Below, one piece after another: positions 12,138 through 22,711 of a DNA stretch of 64,000 nucleotides (its first letter is position 1; each line of letters opens with the position of its first letter). The notes under the pieces were generated by a model. The model was given only the letters and a program-made list of their open reading frames with translations, was not told the origin of the DNA and ran no database searches. This stretch comes from Cannabis sativa. Lineage: Eukaryota; Streptophyta; Magnoliopsida; Rosales; Cannabaceae. The stretch lies in assembly GCF_029168945.1 (NCBI RefSeq), contig NC_083605.1, positions 8,129,280 to 8,193,279 on the forward strand, given 5' to 3'. Position numbers and translations under genes: made by a program.

Positions 12138-15100
12138 TCAGTACATTTCAATTAATCCTAAATTCTGACGGTGCTTTTCGAATGAAGTTACTGCCAAGAC
12201 TTTGGTGAATGGATCTGCCAAGTTATCCTGCGTATCCACTTTCTCCACCAAGACATCCCCTCTTGCCACATATTCTACGATAATATGATACTTTCTTTCT
12301 ATGTGCTTACTTCTCTTGTGGCTCCAAGGTTCCTTACTCGTTGGCTATAGCTCCGGTGTTATCACAAAGCAGACTAGAGGCCTTTCCATTCCGGGAACTA
12401 CACCAAGATCGGTGAAGAATTTCCTAAGCCAGACAACCTCTTTAGCTGCTTCAGCCGCAGCCTATGTATTCTGCCTCCATGGTAGAATCCGAAATCGCAG
12501 CTTTGTTTAGCACTTCTCCAAACCACTGCTCCACCCCCAAGAGTAAACACCATCCCAGATGTAGATTTCCTGTCTTCAAGACATCCCTGGAAATCTGAGT
12601 CTGTATAGCCTAAGGGATTCAAAGCACCACCCTTGTAGACTAATACATAATCTCTTGTACTCTTTAAGTATTTCAAAATATACTTAACCGCGTTCCAATG
12701 TACCCTTCCTGGATTTGACTGATACCTGCTCACGATTCCAATTGCATAGCAGATGTCAGGTCTAGTGCAAAGCATAGCATACATCAGACTCCCAACTGCA
12801 GAAGCATAAGGAATTTTTGCCATGTCTTCTATCTCTTGAGGATCAGTAGGACATTGTTCCTTAGATAGACGGATACCATGTCTAGAGGGCATGTTTGCCC
12901 CTTTGGTATTGGTCATGGAAAATCTCTCAAGAACTTTGTCAATGTAGGCTGTTTGAGAGAGAGCAAGGGATCTGTTCTTCCGGTTTCTGACAATCTGAAT
13001 ACCAAGAACATAGACTGCCTCACCCAAGTCTTTCATGTCGAATTGAGTGTCAAGCCATTCCTTGATGTGAGTCATTTTCTTGACATTGTTTCCAATGATC
13101 AAAATGTCATCAACATAAAGGACCAGGAATACTACTACTTGGTTTTCCTTGAGTTGGTAAACACAAGGTTCATCTTCATTCTGATGAAAGCCGTAGGTCT
13201 TGATGATCTCATCAAACCTTTTGTTCCATGAGCGAGAAGCTTGCTTAAGCCCATATATGGACCTATTTAACTTGCAAACTTTATTCTCCTGCCCAGGAAG
13301 AACATAACCTTCTGGTTGCTCCATATAGATGGTTTCTTCAAGAAGCCCATTAAGAAAGGCTGTCTTGACATCCATTTGCCAGATTTCATAATCTAAGGCG
13401 GCAGCTATGGAGAGAAGAATTCGGATGGATTTGAGCATGGCAACAGGACTAAAAGTTTCCTCATAGTCCACACCTTCTCTTTGGGTATAACCCTTGGCGA
13501 CCAGTCTAGCTTTGAAAGTTTCGACTTCGCCTCCAGCACCTCTTTTCTTCTTGTAGACCCATTTACATCCAATTGGACGAAAATCTTCAGGTGGTTCTAC
13601 ATATTCCCAGACTTTGTTCTTCTTCATGGAATCCATTTCTGAATCCATACCGGCTGACAATCGCTTCCGTTGCGGACTTGCCATTGCCTGTTTATAGGTC
13701 AATGGGTCGTCATCAATACCATATTGATTTCACCATCCAAGCCATAACGAGATGGTTTCGTTGAAACCCTCCCACTACGACGAGGAGCGGTGACTTTCTG
13801 AACAGGAGCTTTAGTAGTAGTTTTCTCAGTTGCTACAGCTGAGGGAGTGGGATGTTCCTCTTCTTCAGTAGAAGAAGATGGTACATTTGAAGGAACAGTA
13901 TCTGTGAGCATTTCCTCTAATACAATTTCACTTTTCGGTTTGTTGTCTTTCATATAGTTCTCTTCAAGGAAAGTAGCATTTGTAGAGACAAACACTTTGT
14001 TATCCTTGTGACTATAGAATAGTCCACCCCTAGTCTCTTTAGAATTTCTGACAAACATGCAAACTTCAGTTCGCGATTCCAGTTTGCTTTCTTTCTTTCT
14101 TAAGACGTGAGCAGGGCACCCCCAAATCCTATAATGGCACAAACTAGGTGTGCGACCATTCCATAGTTCGACGGGTGTCTTAGGGACTGCTTTAGATGGA
14201 ACAACATTCAAAATGTCGTTTGCCATTTGAATAGCATATCCCTAGAAGGACGTAGACAGAGTTGAGTAACTCAGCTTAGACCTAACCATTTCTAAGAGAG
14301 TGCGATTTCTTCTTTCTGCAACTCCATTCTGCTGTGGAGTGCTAGGGGCAGTATATTGGGATTCAATTCCAAGTTCAATTAAATGATCTTTGAACTGCAT
14401 ATCCATATATTCTCAACCCCTATCAGTTCGCAAGATCTTTAATGTTTTACCTAATTGGTTTTGAGCCAAAGCATGAAATTCCTGAAACTTTTCAAACGTT
14501 TCAGATTTCTTTTGCATTAGGTAAAGAAAACTATATCTAGAGAAATCGTCAATGAAAGTGACGAAATACTCATAACCTCCTCTGGCTTTTACATTCAGTG
14601 GTCCGCAAACATCTGAATGTACTAACCCTAGGGGTTCTTTGGCACGCTCTCCCTTTGCAGAGAAAGAACGTTTGGTCATTTTTCCTTCTAGGCAAGACTC
14701 GCAGACTGGCAGCTCTCCTAAGACGACATTTTTCAATGGACCGTCTTTGGTTAGCCTATTGAGTCTATCAAAGCCTATATGACCTAAACGTAAATGCCAT
14801 AGATAAGTTTGATCATCATTATCAATCTCTTTTCTCTTAAGGCTTCTAGGTCTAGCTACATTGAAAAGTTCAGTATTTAGTGAGATTTGAGTATCAGGTC
14901 TTAAAACATAAAGCCCTCGTTCCATGTTTGCAACACATATATGAAATCCATTACGAGAAATTGAACAATTTGAACTCGAAAAATTCAATATATAAAATTG
15001 TGTCTGTAAACATGAAACACTAATCAAGTTTCTACTAAAATTAGGAATATATAAAACATTCTCTAAAAGTAAAAACTTCTTAGAATTAAACTTGATTCGG

Positions 15101-15750
15101 GTTGTTCCTCTTGCTTTAACTGATACCAACTCGCCATTTCCAACTTTAAGCTTTAACTCATCTGGGTGAAGATTCTCCCAAGTTTCAAGCAGCTGTAATG
15201 AAGAACATACATGGTTAGTAGATCCAGAATCAACAATCCAGGAGGATTTGTCGTTCTCTAAAACACATGATTCAAATACAAAAGCATCACCTTCGTTTGA
15301 ATTGTCTAGAAGCCTGGGACATTGTTCTTCTTTATGTCCCTTTCCATTACAATTCGCACATAGAACATGATGTCTGACATTTGTACTTGAAGAAGCAGCT
15401 TTGTTGGAGCCCTCATGCTTAATCTTCTTCCTCTGATTAAAACTTGCAATGCTAGCAGGTCTCATTGCAATCAGATCCCGCTCATGGGCCCTCAACTCAG
15501 ACTCGAGTTTGTCCATGTCGGAGGAGTTAGGATTGTTCAATAAGTAATATAGAACAAAACTGTTATACTCCTGAGGAAGACTATAAAGTATGAGTTTCAC
15601 CCATTGTTCCTTTGATAAATCAATTCCTAGTAGATTTGCCTTTTGGAATTATAGGTGCGAGTTAATGCAACTACCAGGATGCATTTTCACACTATTGAGT
15701 TCTTTTGCAAAGATACTAACTAGGAGTGGATCGGGATGAGGGTTATTCAT
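12138..15750 (-). pseudogene. pol: Copia 1 gag-pol polyprotein (broken)
   Basis: Domains in order on the minus strand: a short gag remnant starting near 15750 (MNNPHPDPLL...), lacking the usual N-terminal gag domain; a zinc knuckle CANCNGKGHKEEQC; protease with DSGSTNH; GAG-pre-integrase (LWHLRLGHIGFDRL); integrase core with FVTFIDDFSRY and LRTDRG; RT (13702-12398) with TAFLNG and YVDD at residues 196-199; RNase H with YTDSDF and the end motif near 12140-12240. Breaks seen: TAA near 15636; TGA at 14413-14415 just after LRTDRG, where Gly is expected; TAG near 14240; frameshifts near 13715 and 12480. The natural stop is at 12138-12140. Enzymatic motifs are intact locally, but no full polyprotein can be made. 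Confidence 0.88.
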
Positions 15751-15900
15751 TTTGGCACTACAACATATCAATAAACAGAAGTAAGGTTTCGGTTCTATAA
15801 ATTCATACACAGGTTCAGAAAACAAACAATCACTTATGTTATAAAAATACTAAATCTAACATAGTTTATTTTCCAAGGTTTCCAACGAACGGATACAGTG

Positions 15901-16032
15901 TCCCGTTTAGGCGAGAGTCAAAGCATCATCCATTGAATAGAGTTGTCAATTCATCTAAAATGTCAAACATTCTAGCAACCTTTTATTCGATCAAGATTGG
16001 AATTCAGCGTTGTCCCGTTTAGGCGAGAGTCA
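15901..16032. repeat. Direct repeat TCCCGTTTAGGCGAGAGTCA in copia leader
   Basis: The 20-bp word occurs exactly at 15901-15920 and 16013-16032. Exact or near-exact pairs occur at 32813/32926 and 50492/50605 in the tandem copies, with a further degenerate copy at about 32431 (TCGATTAGCGAGAGTCAAAG) and about 50113. Function unknown. Confidence 0.8.
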
Positions 16033-17983
16033 AGGCAATTCTATCTTATGAGCTTCTACCATTGTTTCGCATTCTTATAAGTCTTACATAGTCGCCACCA
16101 TTAGGGTGGTCATGAACCATATAAATAAACCTATAAGAATACTTATCTTTCAAGATTAAACGGCGCTAACTTGCTAATGAACGTTCCTCCATTAGGGAGG
16201 ATTACTCACTAAAACAATAGCTATGTAAAACCAACAATGGAGATCGAATTTCTCTTTGATTAAAGCTCATTATTTAAACATGTATTTTGTCTAATCATTT
16301 ATATTCCATATCTCAATAATGAAATATTACAAATTAAAGTAAAAACTTTAATTAAATTTCAAAAATGGAATAATTTTGAAAAATATCTTATTTAAGTTGT
16401 TTAGAAAATCTAAATTCCCAACTTAAAAATATTCCTCAAACAATGACTTAATTAAATATTACCAATTAAGTAGTAACCACTTAATTTAGAAGATATTCCA
16501 TTTTAAGTTCCCATATTTAGAAAATATCAACTTAAAAAATATCTAAAGAATCTTAATAACCAATTTCCAAAATTCCTCAACTTAATTTATAATAGGAAAT
16601 TCAAAAATATTCAAATCTAAGTTGATTTGATAGATTTAACTAAATCTCAACTTAAATAGGAATATTTAATGAAATTATAAAATTAAGATTCAGAAAGAAT
16701 TTATATGGTTATAATTCCATATTTAATTAAAACAAGAAAAATACATATAGCTTTCTAGAATATGACTATTCAAACTATGTTTTTTCTTAAATTAATTTCA
16801 AGGAACAATGAAATTAATTATGTTGCTAATCAATCTTTTATTAGGTCAAACTAATATAATTAACCTATCACAGTTATCCAAATCAGGCAAATGGGCCTTC
16901 ACAATTGGGGTTGTTCATGTGAGGGGGAGTCGGGTCCAAGTATGTCGCACCCACTTCTAAGGCTCCCAACTCTCACACAAGGCCCAAAAGAGAGGAATTT
17001 AACCTTACAATGAATAACTGTTATTAATTGAATAGGCTCACAACTAAATGAGCCTAAATAAAATCTATCAGGTTATGATATTTTATTTAGCAACAACCAC
17101 CTATATGTATCTATAATAGAAATTGAACATATAGGCTCACACAGGCATACACATTTGGATGGATCCTATCATGTTGCTAAGTCATACACAGATGAAAGAA
17201 GTTTGTAAAAATTACCTGTTACAAATTATTTACTTGATCTATCGTCAATTGAACCTTTAGTTAAAACTAGATCATCTGATCTATTATCAAGTTAACCAAG
17301 GCAATTTAGATCAAGCAATAATAGGTTTTAGAAAACTTACAAACAATCTAAAACACGTACTCCTGCAACAAGGTTAGATTTGGATAGTTGGATGTAGGAT
17401 TTATTTAATTTTAATCATTTATTTCGAAAAATAAAAATAAAATTAAACCTACCATTTTGAAAAATTAGGTTTTGGGTAACCTAAATGTCATTTCAAAATA
17501 AATTGCTAACTTTCCTTTTAAATTTCATGTTATTTAATAAATTAAAAAATAAAATAGAAAATGGTAAATACATACCCTTTTCTTGTTTTACAATTTAATT
17601 TAATTAAAAAAATAACAAAATTTAAAAGTTAACAAAAATACCTTATTTCCTCTTTTAAAATTATCATGATTATTGTGATCTTATTTTAATTAAGGTCAAG
17701 TTACCAAAAAAAATTAATATCTGACCTCAAAAAAAATAAAATAATCAAATTTTAAAGGAAATAAGAAAAAGGTAAGCAAAACTTGATTTTTTCCTATTTT
17801 CAAAATCAAATTACACTAATATCTAAAATTAATTTTAAAAAATTAAAATTAATTTATTTCTGATAATTAGATTTGAAATTTGAAAAACAAAAATCAACAT
17901 ACAAAACTACACAAAAAATCGGAATTTAATTCCATGAAATAGCATGAAAAATCAAAAAAATTGGAAAATTGGATGAACTGTAC

Positions 17984-18009
17984 GGATGGCATGCTGTGCA
18001 TGGCCATCC
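17984..18009. other. Hairpin in copia leader (copia 1)
   Basis: Arms GGATGGCATGC and GCATGGCCATCC with loop TGT; they pair with a single bulged C. Followed directly by GCGCGCGG; another CCGCGCGCG is at about 18071. Same location as the hairpins at 2258 and 35918. Confidence 0.75.
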
Positions 18010-18350
18010 GCGCGCGGATCTGGGTGCATGACCGAGAGATCACGGCGCAGGGAGGCTGCAAGCAGCCCTTCCGCGCGCGTGATCATGTTGCTCGTCACCC
18101 CGATTTTTCCAATTTTCAAAAATTCATAACTAATTCAAATTAAATCGAAATCGAGTTCTGTAAAAAGGTAAATTGCTTAGAATTTTCCAAACTATCCAAC
18201 AAAAATAATTACAGAATAAAAACAGTAACCATTTTTCCCAGAATTCACAAACAACATTCAAACATCAATATGACACTCAAAGCAACATGATACCATCCAA
18301 AAAACAAGCAAATCGTTTTAAGTCCAAATTTCTTGCAAGCAAATCAATTA

Positions 18351-18367
18351 CCATGGCTCTGGTGCCA
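18351..18367 (-). other. Primer-binding site of copia 1
   Basis: The minus strand reads TGGCACCAGAGCCATGG, two bases from the 5' LTR; it is a variant of the initiator tRNA-Met complement. Confidence 0.88.
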
Positions 18368-18369
18368 GT

Positions 18370-20249
18370 TGTTGGAAGTTATTTTACCAGGAACTTAGAT
18401 CTACTCACAAGTATGTTGATTTAACAACCTAAATATGAACTTCTAAAACGATATGAAATTAAACACATAAGAGTATCAGAAATCTTACAGTGATTGCAGC
18501 GGAATATATGTCTCCTCCCACTCAGATCTCTAACCCTTGATTCCTTTCTGTAGCAGAGTATAATCAAGATCTGAGCCCGAAAGTCCTTCTTTGTTGTTTC
18601 TGAATTCTACACAGCCTTCCTCACTATGATTGAGGTATTACTTGATGTGTGTGCACTACTCTAGCACTCATACATTTCGAAACAGTGAAGGTATAGAGAG
18701 AGAGAGGGTGGCGGCTCAGAGAGAATTTTCTGAGAGAAAATTCTTTCAGAATAATGCTGTGAAAAGCTTTTTCAGAGATATTAAAATCTGAATCCTTTGC
18801 CTTCTATTTATAGAAGACCACCAAGGGCTATGATTGACATTTTGAACTGAGAAAATCAAGGGGAAAAAGGAAGGTAAAGGGGCCGGCCTAGGCAATGTGG
18901 AAACAAGGCTTGCCTCTTTTCCAACTTTCCTTTTCCTACACTTGATAGTTTCCCTTTTTGTGAAATATTGCCAATTCCATTGTTCAACCATATTAATGAT
19001 AAATCTAATTATTTAATAATTAAAAATAATTATCAAATAATATATTATCATTTATTTTATTAATAATGAAACTAATTAAAGTTTCCTAATTAATAAATAT
19101 GCCCTTCAAAATCTCTATTTACTGTTTTGCCCTTAATGAGTGCTAAATTCTCAAACTGACAAGTTTATCTTGAGAATTCTTAATTGATTAATTAAAATCA
19201 ATTAAATGAGTCCTACAAGTAATATCATCTCAACTAGTGAGGGGACCATGGGTCTATATATCCGAGCTTCCAATAAGCAGATCTTGAATTTACCACTTAA
19301 ATTCACTGACTTATTAATTCTTCGTTGAATCCACACATAGAACTCAGAATTGCACTCTCAGTATATAGAATGCTCTATATGTTCCACCATATAGACACAT
19401 TATTAGTTATCCATTGTTATAATCCTAATGTGATCAATGATCCTCTATATGGATGATCTACACTGTAAAGGGACTTAGATTACCGTAACACCCTACAATG
19501 TATTTTATCCTTAAAACACTTAACCCTGTATAAATGGTATTTCAACTAAGTGAAATGAGTACTCAATCATTTATCTCGTTTGGTAAAGCTCGAAGGAAAT
19601 CACCCTTTGCTTACTATTCGCCAGATAGAAGCTATAGATTCCATATTTATGTTAGCGCTCCCACTCAATCGCACTACCGTGTTCCCAAAATGTATGTATT
19701 GCCCAGACTAAAGTTTTAGGCTTAACTAACAAATCAAAGAACACGAATAATACTCTTGAAATTAAGCCTAACCATATCAGGATTTAGATCATGTGATCTA
19801 GGATCAACTTCTGATATTGAATTGAATAGATGTTTACGGTAAGTTTCAAAATCTAATTCAAAGTTCAATATCGGTCCATTCCAATGCATACTCCATGCAT
19901 CCAACCTGAGCTTTACTTTAACCTATGTTTTGGAAAGAACATAACATTTCTCCAAATGTAAGTAAACTCTGTTGTAGATTGTCATATCAGTGAAACCCAG
20001 TGTTCTGATAAATCTAGGAATACTTTATTCACATAGTCATGTTTATTTTCCACTGTGTTGACAACACAATAAACATGTTCAAGTATGTGAAAGGGGTTTG
20101 GATGAATTTATAAATCAAATAGATAAGCAATTGATTAAGTGAACCAAAACATACACAAGTGAATGAAAAATTACTTTTGTTACTTTATTGATATAGAATA
20201 ATCTGGATTACATTGAAACAGAGTTTTATTTAGGGCATAAAACCCAACA
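18370..20249 (-). repeat. Copia 1 5' LTR (right)
   Basis: 1,880-bp LTR, partner of 10228-12108. Observed differences include CGGCAC/GCAC near 18648, one extra A near 18867, and about ten single-base changes. Confidence 0.95.
18804..18812 (-). promoter_or_regulatory. TATA box, copia 1 5' LTR
   Basis: TATAAATAG on the minus strand; as the 5' LTR this would be the element's own promoter. Transcript start not determinable from sequence. Confidence 0.55.
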
Positions 20250-21355
20250 GAGCCAAAGACCGAGAAATCATCCATAAAGATCTCCATGCAAGATTCAATT
20301 AAGTCCGAAAAGATAGCCATCATACACCTTTGAAATGTAGTAGGGGCGTTACACAATCCGAATGGCATTCTTCTAAAAGCAAAAGTACCGTAGGGACATG
20401 TGAAAGTAGTCTTTTCCTGATCTTCAGGTGCTATGGCTTTTTGGTGGTATCCAGAGTAGCCATCAAGAAAACAGTAATATTCTTGCCCCGCCAATCTGTC
20501 TAGCATCTGATCAATGAAGGGCAAGGGAAAGTGATCTTTCCGGGTTGCTTTGTTGAGTTTTCTATAATCAATACAGATCCTCCAACCAGTAACTGTTCTT
20601 GTGGGAATCAACTCATTCTTTTCATTCTTGATTACTGTCATTCCCCCTTTCTTTGGAACTACTTGCACCGGACTAACCCATTTACTATCTGAGATGGGAT
20701 AGGCCACTCCAGCATCCAACCACTTGACCACTTCCTTTCTGACAACTTCCTTCATAGGTGGATTGAGTCTACGTTGTGCATCAATTGTTGGCTTAGCATT
20801 TTCTTCCATCAAAATTCGGTGCATCACAGTTGAGGGACTGATTCCCTTGACATCACCTAGTGTCCAAGCAATGGCCTTGTTGTGCGCCCGAAGTACTCTC
20901 AGCAATCTATCAGTTTCCACATCAGAAAGAGAAGCTGACACAATAACTGGCAGCTTTTTACCTTCTCCCAAGAACTCATACCGCAAGTGACTAGGGAGCA
21001 CCTTCAACTCAAGCTCTGGAGGTTTTTCAGTAGATGGCATAAGCTCTTTAGGCACTACTCCCAGCTCCTCATAATACCTTATGTTCAATGGCCCATAGGA
21101 GTAAAGCCATTTCACATAACCCATTACATCTTGTCCCTCTTGCTCCGTCAAATCATCTTCAATTAGGCTCAGTTTGAGAGGATCATCTATCAGCTTTTTC
21201 TCACTAACAATTGTATCAATTAAATCAACGAAGAGATAGTTATCACTTTCCTTTGGGTATGTCATTGCCTTTAACACATTAAAGACCACTTCTTCTCCTT
21301 GGACTCTCAGCTTTAATTCACCCTTCTGAACATCGATCAAAGCTTGGCCAGTTGC
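20250..21355 (-). pseudogene. pol: Athila pol, middle part: protease end and RT (interrupted)
   Basis: Host Athila frame between the two nested insertions. It starts at the end of protease ([12 protein letters not shown]), passes a spacer, and runs through the RT palm and fingers with PVQVVPKKGGM, WRICIDYRKLNKATRKDHFP, FLDGYSGYHQ, FAFRRMPFGLCNAP and the catalytic block FMDDFSVFG. The frame is open over the whole segment (about 365 residues). At the left it stops at GAGCC, the copia 1 target site, and resumes at 10227. At the right it meets GTTGC, the target site of the Athila derivative, and continues at 27651. The open frame suggests this part was intact when the insertions arrived. Confidence 0.92.
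21351..21355. other. Target-site duplication of Athila derivative (left)
   Basis: GTTGC here and at 27651-27655, flanking the element at 21356-27650. Both lie in the host Athila protease coding sequence. Confidence 0.9.
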
Positions 21356-21552
21356 TGTTAGGTTATATTTAGCCTATGTTTTGGGTCTGTAAAGTTAGCA
21401 TTTTCTCGTCTATTGGCGTCTTTTGGAGCAGTTTTACGCTTGATTTTCATTATTTCAGGTTCCCGGGGTGTTAAAGTTCAAATTCAGTCAAATGGTGAAA
21501 AGACGGGACAAACTGGTAAAAAATTAGAAAAATCGGCTCCAGATGCGTCAGT

Positions 21553-21667
21553 AGTCGCGACCCTTTTTCATGGTCGCGACTCTGGTCGCGACTTCGAGAT
21601 TTGGCAAAAACTCAGTTTTTCGAGTTTTGCCTATAGTCGCGACCAGCTTAAAGGCTAGTCGCGACTA
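21553..21667. repeat. TCGCGA palindrome cluster in Athila 5' LTR
   Basis: Five exact TCGCGA words just upstream of the putative TATA box. The 3' LTR (26616-26750) has five plus one TCGTGA, and has gained a 22-bp unit containing the motif relative to this copy. Confidence 0.8.
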
Positions 21668-21734
21668 GGTACGGAAAACACAGTTTTGATCTAATTTTGA
21701 TTTTTCTCTCAATTGGAGGCACACCTCTCATCCC

Positions 21735-21743
21735 TATATAAGG
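21735..21743 (+). promoter_or_regulatory. TATA box of Athila derivative 5' LTR
   Basis: TATATAAGG on the plus strand, about 70 bp downstream of the TCGCGA cluster; identical in the other LTR at 26822-26830. It is a plausible core promoter for the gag transcript. Confidence 0.6.
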
Positions 21744-22570
21744 AATACGACTCTGAAGGTCAACCTAAGCAGAAAAAGACCTAAAAAGTGGATGAAGGTG
21801 GAGAGGAAGCTATCTTGAAGACCCGGAGCGATATCACCTTCTAGTTTCTTTCTTTTACCCTTATTTCTTTCTTTTATGTTTAGTTTTGTTTCAGAATTAA
21901 TCATGGATGTTTTTACTGTTTTTATGAGCTAAATTCCCATTAAGGGAGGATGATGAATGTTGTTTAAGTTTATGCCTAGTTAATAAATAATTGCCATTCC
22001 TTCATCTTGTTTGTGAATACTATCTATATTTGTGTTTAATTCCATGTGCAAGTTTGATCACCTTTTACATGTTTAATGATCTCAATTCGAAATCTGAAAA
22101 AGTGAGAATTGAGAATGCTAAAATTTGATAGTCTAGGTTTTGATGTGAAATGAAAGTATTCACATAGCCTTAGTGACAAATATATTATTGCTTAATGCTG
22201 GTTTTATGTTGATTTAATTAAGAAGTTAATTAGAGAACATAAGATTTAGAACATAAAAGATCTGAAAAGAGTTAGGTTAATTTATAATCTGTCATTCACA
22301 TTAAGATAAGGATAGCTATTAGGTATTAACATTGGTAACTTATCAACAGGATTCACCTCCCTAATCTCTCATCTTGATTAATCGTCGTATACTCTTTTAA
22401 TTTTCTGAGTTATTTTCTTTAAAATTACAAAATTATTATTTTGCCAAATAGAATCATAAGTATAGTTTAGTAGTACTTAATCCAATTCCCTGTGGTTCGA
22501 CCTCACTTGCGTGAGATACTACTTGATTGCGTATACTTGCGTAGTAATTATAATTTTCGTAACAAGTTTT

Positions 22571-22588
22571 TGGCGCCGTTGCCGGGGA
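22571..22588 (+). other. Primer-binding site (tRNA-Asp type)
   Basis: TGGCGCCGTTGCCGGGGA, six bases after the LTR end. This tRNA-Asp complement is typical of Athila/Tat-lineage elements. Confidence 0.88.
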
Positions 22589-22711
22589 ATTATTTAAAGA
22601 TTAATATTACACAAAATTATACTAACTTCTACTTTGGTATATTTTCTCTTGCTGAATTACAAACCTTTCTCTTGCAAAACTGTTCTTATCTATTTCAGGT
22701 ATTTTGAGTGC

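Larger units (their letters stand above)
15751..18350 (-). other. Copia 1 long leader (non-coding)
   Basis: About 2.6 kb between primer-binding site and gag remnant with no ORF of note. It is AT-rich with poly-A/T runs; it holds a 20-bp direct repeat at 15901 and 16013, an oligo-purine block near 16920, and the GC-rich hairpin island at 17984-18090. It is collinear with 1-2637 and, at lower similarity, with the leaders of the tandem copies (about 32400-36340 and 50080-54015). Confidence 0.75.
10228..20249 (-). mobile_element. Ty1/copia retrotransposon, copia 1 (structurally complete, coding decayed)
   Basis: A 10,022-bp element bounded by LTRs at 10228-12108 and 18370-20249 with 5-bp duplication GAGCC. 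Transcription is on the minus strand: PBS at 18351-18367, long leader to about 15751, gag/protease/integrase/RT/RNase H from 15750 to 12138, polypurine tract at 12109-12127. The order integrase before RT marks Ty1/copia. The two LTRs differ at roughly a dozen positions (about 0.6%), so insertion was recent, yet the pol frame has several stops and frameshifts. The inserted copy may therefore already have been defective and mobilised in trans. The exact copia lineage cannot be fixed by eye (Tork/Angela/TAR-like). Confidence 0.93.
21356..22564 (+). repeat. 5' LTR of Athila derivative
   Basis: 1,209 bp, TGTTAGGTTAT...TTTCGTAACA. Contains five TCGCGA palindromes at 21553-21667 and a TATATAAGG box. 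Confidence 0.92.

Noticed and set aside
17961..18143. Small ORF over the leader hairpin as a peptide gene
   Set aside because: On the strand opposite to transcription of the element and not conserved in the other copies.
19534..19719. Small ORF in the copia LTR
   Set aside because: Present only by chance in one of two near-identical LTRs; opposite to element sense.
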